A stretch of DNA of 64,000 nucleotides from Anagrus nilaparvatae (GCA_022575985.1 JAKSXM010000263.1:9590001-9654000); one strand, 5' to 3'; positions 1 to 10,364 are shown, counted from the first letter of the stretch. Program-made: numbers and translations. The notes: generated by a model not told the origin, from the sequence alone.

Positions 1-781
1 AAAATAATTTTTACAAAATCATTGCAAAAACACAAAATTTCACTGACTTGGTATCTTAAACCTTAAGATAGAATTTAACTTTAAGAATATGAGACGTGTT
101 TTTATTGTGAGAGACACTTGGTGAAACTGGGTATTGACGGAGGAAGAACGGGTTCAATATGCCTTATTATAGGAGTAAGGGTTAAATGGACTCAGAAGAA
201 TTTTGGTCCGAATTTTGATTTAGGCTCTTAAAATAATCCAGACGCAGGGAATTAGAATAAATTAGGTTTAAAGACTTAGAATAATTTAATTTTAGGAAAT
301 TAAAGTAATTTGATTCGGAAAATAGGATAAAAAGGGGTTTAGGTACTTAAAATGAGTTTAATTTAGGAACTTAAAATAATTTGAGATCAGGGAAATAAAA
401 TAATTTCAACTTAAGACTTAGACTAATTTGGGCTGAATTACTTGGAATAATATTGATTAAAGGTAATATAATTTTCAAAAATCGTTTCAGAATAATATTG
501 GGTTTATATATTAGAGAAATTATATAATAATTTAAAATGACTTATATTTAGGGTAAAATCAAATCATGGGATTTAAAAAAGATAAGTAAATTTTGAAGTT
601 CCTTAAATTAGCTTTTTGAAAATGTAGGAGTCATAGATTCGATTTTCGAGATGAAGTTTCATCAAAGCAGGTCTTTTGAATAAAAATTGGAATAGCTGAG
701 CAAAAATTGATTTTTAAAATCTATTTTTCAATGGAGAAAAAAAATGAACAATGAAAACCATCTTTTGATAATAAGACCCAA
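1..781. other. AT-rich noncoding sequence
   Basis: No open reading frame, RNA gene or recognisable transposon coding sequence is visible. The only structure seen is the degenerate short tandem repeat at 215-480. Confidence 0.6.
215..480. repeat. Degenerate ~24 bp tandem repeat
   Basis: A motif close to CTTAGAATAATTT recurs about every 24 bases (for example near 230, 254, 278, 302), with variants such as ACTTAAAATAATTT. Copies are diverged and spacing drifts, so this is an old minisatellite-like stretch with no visible function. Confidence 0.5.
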
Positions 782-1012
782 TAGTATATTACGACCCTAG
801 GCCAGAAAAAGAAAGGATGGCCCAAAATAAATTACGTTCCGAGGCGAAGCCGCGGATGGTAAGCTGCTATTTGGGTCAATCTTTGTTTATGGCCGAGGGT
901 CGTATAAAATTTTTCAGCGGTCGTGGCGAGAAAACACGTCTTTGCCGGACGCTCAGCGTATATGTGTGAAATACGTGTTTTCGAGCCGCAAACCAGAAAA
1001 ATAAATTTTTAT
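782..1012. repeat. Hairpin-forming dispersed repeat, copy 1
   Basis: This is the first of two direct copies of a ~230 bp unit, offset by 354 bp. Each copy opens with TATTACGACCC..GGCC and about 110 bp later carries the complement GGCC..GGGTCGTATA, so the first half can fold into a hairpin around a GAGGCGAAGCCG core. The second half holds AAAACACGTCTTT..CCGGACGC. It looks like a short non-autonomous element (SINE or fold-back type); family unknown. Confidence 0.55.
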
Positions 1013-1135
1013 GCAGGCATGAAAAAATAACGTAAACAAGAAGTAAATGGATAATTATTGTATTATGAAGTCTTTTGCCTGAGAGTAATAAAAATATTAG
1101 AATTTTTTATCAGCATAGGAATACATCTCCAGAAT

Positions 1136-1366
1136 TAGTATATTACGACCCATGGCCAGAAAAGTAAAGAATAGCCCAAATCGCATGTACATTACCTTCC
1201 GAGGCGAAGCCGAGGATGGTAAACTGCGATTTGGGGCATTCTTTTTTTATGGCCCAGGGTCGTATACGATTTTTCTGCATCAGTGGCGAGAAAACACGTC
1301 TTTTCCGGACGCGCAGCGGCCGGGAAATACGTGCTTTCTGGCCGCTGACCAGAAAAAAATATTTTA
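1136..1366. repeat. Hairpin-forming dispersed repeat, copy 2
   Basis: Second direct copy of the unit at 782, again bounded by TATTACGACCC and GGGTCGTATA and followed by the CACGTCTTTTCCGGACGC block. This copy also keeps a small palindrome, AGCGGCC...GGCCGCT, near 1315-1347. An 83-codon open frame crosses it, but the same region in copy 1 is not open, so the frame is not taken as a gene. Confidence 0.55.
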
Positions 1367-1979
1367 TAACAGATTCGGGTATTTAAAATTTTATTTGAAA
1401 TAAATTAATTTTATAAAGAAATAATTTAAAAGAGTAATTATTCTGCGCGCGCTGGGCGCGCGGCTATTCTAGTGGAAAATTATATAAAGATGTATTAAAA
1501 ATGTGAAATTATTCTAAAACAGGCTAAAATTGACCTTAATGGCCGAAATCAAAATTTTTTTTATGATAGATCGATGGGATTTCGGTTAAGAAAAATTTTG
1601 AAAAAAAAATTTTCAAAAAAAAAATGGCGGAAAATGAGATAATGCGATTTTTCTTAAAACACATTTTCCGGAATTTCTCGGGGGTTTTCCGAAAAACTAA
1701 TGGCAGAAATGGATTTACTGAAGGTTTCCCAACATATATACTCTTTCAGAATTTTTTTTCAAGCTTATACACATGATTTTTTACTATTTTCCCGAAAAGC
1801 ACTAACGCTGGCCGAGAGCCGCCTAATGATTTTGGTTGGTCATAACTCGGGCTGTTTAAGATCTAGAAGGCTAAAAACTTCAGGATTTTCCTATCTTTAT
1901 GTTATAAAAACATGTAATGTAATGTAATGTAATTGATTACCGACTTATACGTATACATGAGGATAATCCACATGCATCC
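1367..1979. other. AT-rich spacer with GC hairpin
   Basis: Mostly AT-rich with no gene. An isolated GC-only hairpin, GCGCGCGCTGGGCGCGCG, lies at about 1445-1462. Near 1912-1933 there is a short ATGTA pentamer run. Confidence 0.5.
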
Positions 1980-2160
1980 CACAGGGCCCCGATTTTCGAA
2001 ATTAATAGAGCGATGGAGTAATAGAATTCCCCTCCCTTTTCTATAGTTTTTGAAAAACGCTATTCTCGAAAGTGAATGGAGAACTCCTGATAGAAAATAT
2101 TCCATTAAATGTTCTCCCTCGCTAGTTAGCTATGGAATCAACATAAAACAATGGAACCCC
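1980..2160 (+). repeat. Diverged inverted repeat, left copy
   Basis: The segment starts GGGCCCCGATTTTCGAA and continues with GGAGTAATAG and a CATT..GTTCTCCCTC block. The reverse complement of 3217-3376 shows the same order of blocks (GGGCCTCGATTTTCGAA, GAGTAATGGAACTCC, CATTCTCCCT). It is a diverged pair about 1.2 kb apart, compatible with an old MITE-like element. Confidence 0.4.
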
Positions 2161-2620
2161 CGCATATTAAACACGTGTTTTATTATAATTTTATATTATA
2201 ATATACATTTAGTGTCTTTTTATGTTCGTAGAACTACAAAATCGGTATTAGGTAACATTTTTTAAAATAATTTATTTATTTTTGACAGATTTTTTTTGTT
2301 TTATTTATCTAGACATGGCTGTGTATCATTATGTAGCAAATAATTTTTAGTAATTTAATGTATTTGCAAATGATGAATGAAGCTATTGACCATGGTGAAA
2401 GGGGAGCTAGCGAATTTTACAACAGATAAAATTTTTAGAAAATATAACTAATAGAAATAAATATAAACAAATATATTCTTTTACTTAAAATTTTAATCTG
2501 AATATAAGTTTTAAAATATTTATTTTTGTCAGAACATTAATGGTTTGGTTTTCGGGTCGCTGACCACGAATTCCAAGGTCATTTTGTAAATAAATGTGCG
2601 GACTACCGTTAAATTTGGAA
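2161..2620. other. AT-rich noncoding sequence
   Basis: No coding or RNA feature is recognised; short low-complexity AT runs only. Confidence 0.5.
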
Positions 2621-2955
2621 AAACTACCCCCAAAATGGGGTATTTTTTATGTACTCGCACTTTGAGTGACCAGATTTGTCCCATATGGGTTTTTTGGGTG
2701 CCAGATCAAGAATTTGGGTTATATTTTCATGAAAAATTAATATTTCAACCTTAAATTAGCTTAAATTGCGAAAATAGCAAAAATAGCCTTATCACGAGTA
2801 GTTTTTGCTAATTTGAGCATCAAATATTAATTTTTCATAAAAACATCCCTGAAATTCTTGATCTGCGACCTAAAAAACCTATATGGACTGAATCTGGGCG
2901 CTCAGTGTGCGAAAATAGCTTAAATACCCTTTTTTGGGGGTAGTTTTAGCTAATT
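2621..2955. repeat. Imperfect palindrome, ~150 bp arms
   Basis: Left-arm blocks ACTACCCCCAAAATGGGG, ATATGGGTTTTTTGGGTG and CATGAAAAATTAATATTT are mirrored to the right as ATTAATTTTTCATAAAAACA, AAAAACCTATATGGAC and CCCTTTTTTGGGGGTAGTTT. The axis is near 2790. Its style (runs of G, TTTTTTGGG, TTTTCAT) resembles the larger fold-back monomers elsewhere in the window. Confidence 0.55.
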
Positions 2956-3216
2956 TAAGGGTGAAATATAAGTATGTTATAATTATAAGTAATTTAATGT
3001 TTTAAATTTCAAATTCCAAAATTCTAATTTTTCATTCTTATTTATAATTTTTAAATATTATTATTTATTAAAAATAAATAAAATGAATTATAACATTATG
3101 GAATCATTACTTGAGTCGAAATATAAAATATTTGAATAGTTTTAAATTACTCAGCTTAACGCGCTTTTAAAACTTCGCTTTCATTGGCCGAGAGATAATA
3201 AACATGACGGCAACAT
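2956..3216. other. AT-rich noncoding sequence
   Basis: Nothing recognised except strings of short AT inverted repeats around 3050-3090. Confidence 0.5.
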
Positions 3217-3376
3217 AGTGATATTATTCTCCCTCAATAGAAACAGGGAGAATGGAAAAAACTCCACTCCACTTATTTTGAAAATACATCTGTTTATTAT
3301 TAATGGAGTAGTTTTTAAGAGTGGAGTTCCATTACTCTATTATTCTATCAGATTCGAAAATCGAGGCCCAGGAGGC
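3217..3376 (-). repeat. Diverged inverted repeat, right copy
   Basis: Reverse-complement partner of 1980-2160 (see there). Shared blocks include TTCGAAAATCGAGGCCC at the outer edge and ATTCTCCCTC at the inner edge. Confidence 0.4.
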
Positions 3377-3515
3377 TTATGCCTGTGTATGGGCGGTGTG
3401 TGTTGTGTCAGTGTAAGTGTCTGTGTTATGTCCGTGTGTCAGTGTTATGTGTGTGCGTTGTTAACCTATGGCCTCAGAGAATTCGCACAAGTTCTCCTGT
3501 CCCCATGCCGGCTTA
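3377..3515. repeat. GT-rich simple sequence and spacer
   Basis: Strongly strand-asymmetric GT-rich stretch from about 3385 to 3455 (GTGTGTCAGTGT, GTGTGTGCG), not a perfect microsatellite. It abuts the left end of the 3516 fold-back. Confidence 0.55.
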
Positions 3516-3835
3516 TACCCTGCCAACATGAATATACCGAATTGTCCTGACTAAACTACAAAAAAGGCTCTTTCGTATTTTGTAAAATACTAAACAGCGT
3601 TATTAGTATTTTATAAAATTTTCATGAGCTCTACTGCGTTTACAAATTACTAAACATAGTCGTTTGTATTTTTAAAACTACCAACGACCTAATTTATAAT
3701 TTTTCTCAAATTCGGCAACTGAAACGTATTTTGTAAACTACAAACGAGGCTCATTTAATATTTTTAAGGAAAATATACACAGTGTATATGAAATAATTTT
3801 ATAAAGTGCGATTGTTATTATTATTTTATAATTAT
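3516..3835 (+). repeat. FB1 left terminal inverted repeat
   Basis: Matches the reverse complement of 5938-6255 over its whole length, including the internal palindrome TATACACAGTGTATA near 3774. Near-identity of the arms means a recent origin or ongoing gene conversion. Confidence 0.85.
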
Positions 3836-3841
3836 TTATAA

Positions 3842-4180
3842 ATAATTATAATAAGCAACAATCATTTCTATTTTTTAAAATACGGTTTATTAGCAAAAAT
3901 GGTCCAGTTGCCCACAATATGCGTTTTTTGGTTATTTATTGCAGTTTTTTTCGGATTTTCAATTATTATATATATTTTTATGGTAGTTAAAAACGAATAT
4001 AATAACTTTTTTTGCTGAAAATGGTACAGTTGCCCACAATAGGAAACTTCTAGATTAATTTTAATAGTTTTCTGGGGATTTTTATTACTCGCACAAAAAA
4101 ACCATGATGGTTTACCAGATGGTTAACCACCAGGTATTTAAAAAAAAAAAATAAGACCCCAGGATGAAAATATAACCTTG
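3842..4180. repeat. Left-arm-specific segment of FB1
   Basis: This stretch has no counterpart in the right arm. It contains a direct repeat of about 27 bp, ATGGT(C/A)CAGTTGCCCACAATA, near 3898 and 4020, spaced ~121 bp. It may be one extra diverged monomer pair or an insertion into the left arm. Confidence 0.45.
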
Positions 4181-4199
4181 CAGGTAGAAGCGGGTACCC

Positions 4200-5090
4200 T
4201 GAGGGTATAATTTTCAATTTTTCAACCCAAAATATTTTCCGAATTTCCAAGATGGCGGTCCATAAAACTTAAAAATATTAACTTTTAACTTTAAAAGGGG
4301 GTATTTGAGGGTGAGAAAAATGAATTTTGGATGCAAAATATTCAATTTTTCGACCCAAAATATTTTCCGAATTTCCAAGATGGCGGACCATAAAAATTAA
4401 AAGTAATGACTTTTAACTTTACAAGGGGGTTTTTAGGGCAAGAAATATGAATTTAGGGTGGAAAATATTCAATTTTTCAACCCAAAATATTTTCCGAATT
4501 TCCAAAATGGCGGACCATAAAACTTAAAAATATTAACATTTAACTTTAAAAGGGGGTTATTGAGGGAGAGAAAAATGAATTTTGGATGCAAAATATTCAA
4601 TTTTTCGACCCAAAATATTTTCCGAATTTCCAAGATGGTGGACCATAAAAATTAAAAATAATGACTTTTAACTTTACAAGGGGGTTTTTTAGGGCAAGAA
4701 ATATGAATTTAGGGTGGAAAATATTCAATTTTTCTACCCAAAATATTTTCCGAATTTCCAAGATGGCGGACCATAAAACTTAAAAATATTAACTTTTAAC
4801 TTTAAAAGGGGGTTTTCGAGGGTGATAAAAATGAATTTTGGATGGAAAATATTCAATTTTTCGACCCAAAATACTTTCTTATTTTTCAAGATGGCGGACC
4901 ATAAAAATTAAAAATAATTATAAGGGGGTTTTTTAGGGCAAGAAATATGAATTTAGGGTGGAAAATATTCAATTTTTTGACCCAACATATTTTCCGATTT
5001 TCTAAGATGGCGGACCATTAAACTTAAAAATATTAACTTTCAACTTTACAAGGGAGTTTTTTAGGGCGAGAAAAATGAATTTAAAAAAAC
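4200..5090 (+). repeat. FB1 left array of ~128 bp monomers
   Basis: About seven monomers. The core TTTCCAAGATGGCGGACC recurs near 4251, 4379, 4507, 4634, 4762, 4890 and 5007, so spacing is 127-128 bp except the last (~117). Each monomer also holds AAAATATTCAATTTTTC and an AGGGGGTTTTT.AGGG block. Alternate monomers resemble each other more than neighbours do (AATATTAAC versus AATAATGAC types), suggesting a two-monomer higher-order unit. Confidence 0.85.
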
Positions 5091-5289
5091 AATTCTTATT
5101 AAAATTAAAAAAAATTCTTATTAAATAATAAATGTTTTATATAACTAATGTGTACAATGATTTTCTTTTAAAAACCTTCAAAACTCATATTCAATGTACA
5201 AATATTCGTTATCATAGTAAATATTACAAAACTTTAAAATGCGTGAGGATAACCAATTTTCAACCTCAAATTCATTTTTCTCACCCTCA
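5091..5289. other. Unique loop between FB1 arms
   Basis: AT-rich turn-around segment between the opposed arrays. A 61-codon open frame here ends inside the right array and is not considered coding. Confidence 0.5.
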
Positions 5290-5900
5290 AAAACCCCTTT
5301 GTAAAGTTAAAAGTTAATATTTTTAAGTTTTATGGTCCGCCATCTTGGAAAATCGGAAAATATGTAGGGTCTAAAAATTGAATATTTTCCACCCAAGATT
5401 TATTTTTCTCAGCCTCAAAAACTCCCTTGTAAAGTTAAAAGTCATTATTTTTAATTTTTATGGTCCGCCTTCTTGGAAATTCGGAAAATATTTTGGGTCG
5501 AAAAATTGAATATTTTCCATCCAAAATTCATTTTTCTCACCCTCAAAAACCCCCTTTTAAAGTTAAAAGTTAATATTTTTAAGTTTTATGGCCGCCATCT
5601 TGGAAAATCGGAAAATATGTAGGCTCTAAAAATTGAATATTTTCCACCCAAGATTTATTTTTCTCAGCCTCAAAAACTCCCTTGTAAAGTTAAAAGTCAT
5701 TATTTTTAATTTTTATGGTCCGCCATCTTGGAAATTCGGAAAATATTTTGGGTCGAAAAATTGAATATTTTCCATCCAAAATTCATTTTTCTCACCCTCA
5801 AAAACCCACTTTTAAAGTTAAAAGTTAATATTTTTAAGTTTTATGGCCGCCATCTTGGAAAATCGGAAAATATTTTGGGTTGAAAAATTGAAAATTATAC
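5290..5900 (-). repeat. FB1 right array of ~128 bp monomers
   Basis: Five monomers in the orientation opposite to 4200-5090, with CCGCCATCTTGG-type cores near 5338, 5466, 5591, 5720 and 5848. One core is altered (CCGCCTTCTTGG). A ~255 bp two-monomer unit is repeated almost identically. Confidence 0.85.
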
Positions 5901-5937
5901 CCTCAGGGTATCCGCTTCTACCAAGGTTCATTTTCAA

Positions 5938-6255
5938 TAATTATAAAATAATAACAATCGCACTTTATAAAATAATTTCATATATACACTGTGTATATTT
6001 TCCTTAAAAATATTAAATGAGCCTCGTTTGTAGTTTACAAAATACGTTTCAGTTGCCGAATTTGAGAAAAATTATAAATTAGGTCGTTGGTAGTTTTAAA
6101 AATACAAACGACTATGTTTAGTAATTTGTAAACGCAGTAGAGCTCATGAAAATTTTATAAAATACTAATAACGCTGTTTAGTATTTTACAAAATACGAAA
6201 GAGCCTTTTTTGTAGTTTAGTCAGGACAATTCGGTATATTCATGTTGGCAGGGTA
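5938..6255 (-). repeat. FB1 right terminal inverted repeat
   Basis: Complement of 3516-3835, ending GTTGGCAGGGTA. Confidence 0.85.
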
Positions 6256-6393
6256 GTGCACATGGTCGCACCCGGACTGCGTTATCTACATAATGCCTAT
6301 ATGATATCTATAGACATTATGCGGATGCCTCAATCCTAACAAACGCCATCTATACCATCTATACTGTTTTTTTTTTTTTTACATATTTTTCAG
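6256..6393. other. Spacer with hairpin and poly(T)
   Basis: Contains a hairpin at about 6289-6322 (CATAATGCCTATATGATA paired with TCTATAGACATTATG) and a T run at about 6367-6381. On the minus strand the T run is a poly(A) tract following the 5S-like sequence. Confidence 0.5.
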
Positions 6394-6505
6394 TGGTCAC
6401 CCATCCAGTTAAACAACGCCGTAAACATTGCTTAACTGTCAAGAGCGACAATCCGAGAATATGCCAGTACGCTATGACGCCGGTCACATGTGAAAAATTT
6501 TAGGC
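6394..6505 (-). pseudogene. 5S rRNA-like pseudogene with poly(A)
   Basis: Read on the minus strand, TTCTCGGATTGTCGC, AGTTAAGCAATG and CTGGATGGGTGACCAC occur in the order and approximate spacing of the eukaryotic 5S internal control region and 3' half. The 5' part (CGTCATAGCGTACTGGCATA) resembles a diverged 5S start. Several bases differ from the strong 5S consensus, so it is not a functional gene. A minus-strand poly(A) stretch follows downstream, as in a retroposed copy or a 5S-derived SINE. The 5S identification is from memory of the consensus. Confidence 0.5.
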
Positions 6506-6589
6506 CGGTCCGATGACCCGACCTGCCCACCATTGCTGTTTTGGCAAGGAAAGACTCTAATACAAAAATTATAATTTTAATGTATAAAT

Positions 6590-7835
6590 TATACTTTCTA
6601 TCTTTATAAAACTCATGTGACAGATTTTTTTGTCCTTTTTATTCGTGTTCTGATTGGTCCGCTGATCTTGTCATGCTGCATGCGCGTGAATTATATTTTT
6701 TATTGGTTGCTAGCGGTGTAACATACAAGTATTTCTCTGTCACATATACTCTCGTTATTTAATTATTATTACTATTTATCATTTAAAATACTTAATTATT
6801 AATAAAATTTTGTGTACTTATAATAATAATTAAATATGTAAAAAAAATAGAGAAATAAGAAGTACAATAATTTTCTTATTTTATTACACAATCTTCTAAA
6901 AATTTCGTCTTCGATTTTATCTAATTAATCGATTCATTTTTGCTCTGCAGTGTCAGCCGCGCGCTGTACAAAAATTTGTAAAACATTTTTAATATAATTT
7001 TTTTAATTTATTATTATAAACTGTAAAAATAATTATAAATTTTAATAAAAAATGTTTAAGGGTGATTTTACTATATTTTGTCGTGTTTTTTAGGTAAGGA
7101 TTCCGAAGAAACGGTTACAGATATTTGAGTAAATATTTTTTTATTAGTTTACACATGTATTAAAATATAAAAAAAAAAATTTTTTAGTTTTCTGTGACGT
7201 CACTTCCGCGTCACACGTGCGCAAATGAAGCAGTAAAAAAAACGGTGTGCACGATGCTGAGAGATCAAGTTATCGGAAAAAAAAAATTTTTTTTTGGTAA
7301 GAGTTTATAGCTTAATTAAGATCCTGACTTCGAGTTTTTTCAAAAAAACTAATTAAAAACAAAATGGTGGCTCCGGAAAAAAAAAATTCAAAAAAAGGCC
7401 TAAAATTTTCGGACAAAATTAGCAGTAAAAAATTTTTGAGGACAAAAAAAAATAACTTAAGGTTAAAAAAAAAAAAAAAAAAACTAAAAAAACGAGTCAG
7501 GTTCTTAAGTACATATTTGTTTAATTACATAGCAATTTATGAGTAAATCTGTGGGGTAGTTATTGCGCAATCGTGCACACCGGTTTGAAAAAACCTGTTT
7601 CGAGAAAAACGCATTTAAAGTTTCAAAACAAATTTTTCGGTACTTTTTTGTTAATTTTAATGATTAAATTAATTTTTTTAAAAAATTTTTTTTAAAATTA
7701 ATTTAGAAAAACTCATAACAAAGAAATATAGAGCATAAGCATAAGAATCGGTCAAGTATTTTTGCAGATATGTTAAGTAGAAGGAATAAAAACGTTGTTT
7801 TTCAAAAAACCAAAATTTTTTTGTTGTTGATAAAA

Positions 7836-7872
<37 letters not shown>

Positions 7873-8200
7873 TTACCAGTCGTCTGTAATCCCCGGTTCA
7901 TACAATAACCCTTCAGTTTCCTCGTATTCATCTTATTTTTGACTTTTTTATTATATTTAAAAAATATAGTAAAATCACCCTTAAATTATAATAAAACATT
8001 ACATCTGTAGGTGCGACATAAACTCATTCCAGTATTTCGTCATCCTATTATTAAATTTCGCTGTCCAGGACAAAAGAAAAATTTATTTCGAGGGATGAAA
8101 AGGGTTCTGGCCCGAGGTGCGTAGCACCGAGGGACAATAATGCAATATTTTTTTCTTGAGATAAATTTTGAAATTAAAAATAATATTGGTTTTTATTTAT
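6590..8200 (+). repeat. Dispersed repeat K, copy 1 (interrupted)
   Basis: Copy 1 consists of a left part (6590-7059) and a right part (7981-8200) separated by the TTAA element at 7060-7980. The left part shares ATTCGTGTTCTGATTGGT..GCTGAT, CACAATCTTCTAAAAATTTCG and GCTCTGCAGTGTCAGC with 8335-8740. The right part shares ACATTACATCTGTAGGTGC and CCGAGGTGCGTAGCACCGAG with 9510-9710. The GGTGC-GTA-GCACC hairpin in the right part is the most conserved piece. Function unknown; no coding capacity. Confidence 0.6.
7060..7980. mobile_element. TTAA-inserted DNA transposon/MITE (921 bp)
   Basis: Perfect 20 bp terminal inverted repeats (GGGTGATTTTACTATATTTT at 7060-7079 and its complement at 7961-7980) are flanked on both sides by TTAA (7056-7059 and 7981-7984). 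Copy 2 of the surrounding repeat shows the empty site with a single TTAA at about 9501-9506. TTAA duplication is characteristic of piggyBac-superfamily insertion, though piggyBac ends usually begin CCC, so the superfamily is uncertain. No transposase frame exists; a lysine-rich 60-codon frame at 7364 is low complexity. Inside are a TGACGTCA site (7195-7202) and an inverted pair GGTGTGCACGAT / ATCGTGCACACC (near 7241 and 7571). Confidence 0.8.
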
Positions 8201-8216
8201 GATAATATATGAAAAC

Positions 8217-9710
8217 TTATTGGAGTATTTCGTCATCCAATTGTAAAATTTCGCCGTCCAGGACAAAAATCAGTATTTGCATTTAGATGCGATATTAAAT
8301 ATTTTTTTCTTGATGTAAATTCTATCTCTAAAAACGTGACATTGACATGATTTTTTGTCTAATTTATTCGTTTTTTGATTGGTAGCGCTGATTTTTTCAT
8401 TATTTATTTTATTAGTTCTAATTTTTATTATCTTTTAAAATACTTAATTATTAATAAAATTTTGTGTAAAAAATACGGAAATAGGAAATACAATAATTAT
8501 TTTATTATACAATCACCTAAAAATTTCATCATCTTTATCTAATTGGTCGTTTCATTGATGCTCTGTAGTGTTAGCGGCGCGCAGCGCTGTATACAAATTT
8601 GTAGACAATTTAAATATTAATATTAAATTTTTATTTATTTCTATTAATCGCCCAAATATTTTCTAATTAATTAATTATTAATTTAATAATATAATAGTAT
8701 AAAATGTAAAAATAATTATAAATTTTAATAAAAAGTTTTAACGAAGCAGTAATTAGAGGCAAGTCAGTGAAATTTTCTGAAATTTGTCAAGTAAGGTGTA
8801 AAGTATCCGAGTAAACAAGTTTGGTTTAGTTGGAGTTGGTGCAAAACGTTGTAAAAGTTGGCCAAAAATAAATAAATATTTAATATCTCGGGCAATATTA
8901 AATGAATTTTGATGAAAATAGGTACCAGGGGATTTTTCAGGTCACTGATTACGATTTTAATGTCAGAAATTTCTCAAACAGGAAAAACTATCCTTATTTA
9001 GGATTTTTTTAAAATATTTTGGAATTTAGGCTAAAATTATTAAATAAAACCCATTTTTTCAGAAAAATTAATGAAGATTTTTTTTTTTTATTATGACCGG
9101 AAATTGAGATATAAGATTTAATAATAGGGGGGTTAAAACTACCCCCAGAATAAGAAAAAATACAGCAAAAATGACCTCAGATTATTTTTTTTTGTATTTA
9201 GATCAATTTTGAAAATATTTTATCGTATATTTACTATTATGAAATGAATTCAACTACTCCCCAAGGGGGGGGGGGGTGGAAGCTAACCCTAAATTTTTTT
9301 TTTAAATTAAAAAAACGTTATTAATTTTTTTTTTACCCATTTCGTTTTACAGCCGAAAAAGTAACAATATTTGCAAGCCTGGGTATGAAAACTACCCCAA
9401 AATATAAAAAAAATTGAAAATAATTGTTATTCAAATTTGTTTTTAAAATTTTTCAATGTATGCAATCCTAGCAAAATAATATAAATTTTAATAAAAAATG
9501 TTTAAACTATAATAAAACATTACATCTGTAGGTGCAACATAAACTCATTCGAGTATTTCGTCATTCTATTACAAAATTTTGCCGTTCAGAACAAAAGAAA
9601 AATTTATTTTGAGGGATGAAAAAAGTTTTGACCCGAGGTGTGTAGCACCGAGGGACAATAATGTAATATTTTTTTCTTTAGATAAATTTTGAAAATAAAA
9701 ATATTAATGG
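8217..9710 (+). repeat. Dispersed repeat K, copy 2 (interrupted)
   Basis: Begins with a partial right-part copy (8217-8325: GGAGTATTTCGTCATCC, CGCCGTCCAGGACAAAA). It continues with a left part (8335-8740) and ends with a right part (9490-9710). A ~745 bp stretch (8737-9480) interrupts it, bounded on both sides by AAAATAAT.ATAAATTTTAA. This stretch carries poly(G) at 9262-9274 and TACCCCC/GGGGTA motifs but no gene. Confidence 0.55.
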
Positions 9711-9834
9711 TTTATTAAAATTATGAAAAAAATTCATTATTTGAAATTTACATCTCGCTGTACATTTGTTTTTATTTATGAATTAAACCACAGTTTTATT
9801 TCTATTAAACATGAAATATGATCTGAGGGGGTTG
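9711..9834. other. AT-rich spacer
   Basis: Nothing recognised. Confidence 0.5.
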
Positions 9835-9866
9835 GCGCGCTTTAGCGCGCAGGGGGCCTGCCCCCT
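9835..9866. repeat. Two adjacent perfect GC hairpins
   Basis: GCGCGC-TTTA-GCGCGC (9835-9850) is followed without a gap by AGGGGGC-CT-GCCCCCT (9851-9866). Both are perfect in a very AT-rich setting and abut the left end of the next fold-back element. Their role is unknown. Confidence 0.75.
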
Positions 9867-10364
9867 AGTTAATGTAAAAATTATAATTTTAATGTAAAAA
9901 TTAATTAACTAATTAATTAATGAAAATTAACTCATTAACGCCGGGGCGGAGAGTTTTGGAAATGAGCAAAATAAATACATTCCCTTATAGATACGTGGCT
10001 AAAAAGTTCATCCTAATAGTCAAATTTCACGCTCTTTCAGAATCTGACATTAATTTTGACCTACAACCCTTAAATATACCCTAAAAAGAAGGGTGAAAGG
10101 GATAGATTAGGCATTATTAGGAAATGTTTGGAAAAATCATTGAAAAAAATATCAAATTTTATTGAAAAATGCTTGAACATAATATTTTTTATGTAAATTT
10201 AAGTATACTTTGTATACATTGTGGCCTCATTCACATTGGTCCTATTTACAACCCTTAAAATGTGCCATGTGGATAAGGGTAGTTACAAAAAAATTAAAAT
10301 ATTATAATTATTTTTTATTATTTTTTAATTATTTTTTATAATTAAAATTAAATTCTTAAGTAAA

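Larger units (their letters stand above)
3516..6255. mobile_element. Fold-back element FB1 (2.74 kb)
   Basis: Starts TACCCTGCCAACATG and ends with its complement CATGTTGGCAGGGTA. The terminal ~270 bp of each arm appear essentially identical when read as complements, with only small indels near the inner limit. Inside lie arrays of ~128 bp monomers in opposite orientation (4200-5090 and 5290-5900). No transposase frame is present, so it is non-autonomous. No clear target-site duplication is seen in the flanks. It fits the general description of FB/Galileo-type fold-back transposons, but the family assignment is an inference. Confidence 0.8.

Noticed and set aside
1152..1403. 83-codon plus-strand open frame
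   Set aside because: Lies in a hairpin repeat whose other copy (782-1012) does not keep the frame open.
7364..7546. Lysine-rich 60-codon frame inside the TTAA element
   Set aside because: Arises from A-runs; no transposase motif.
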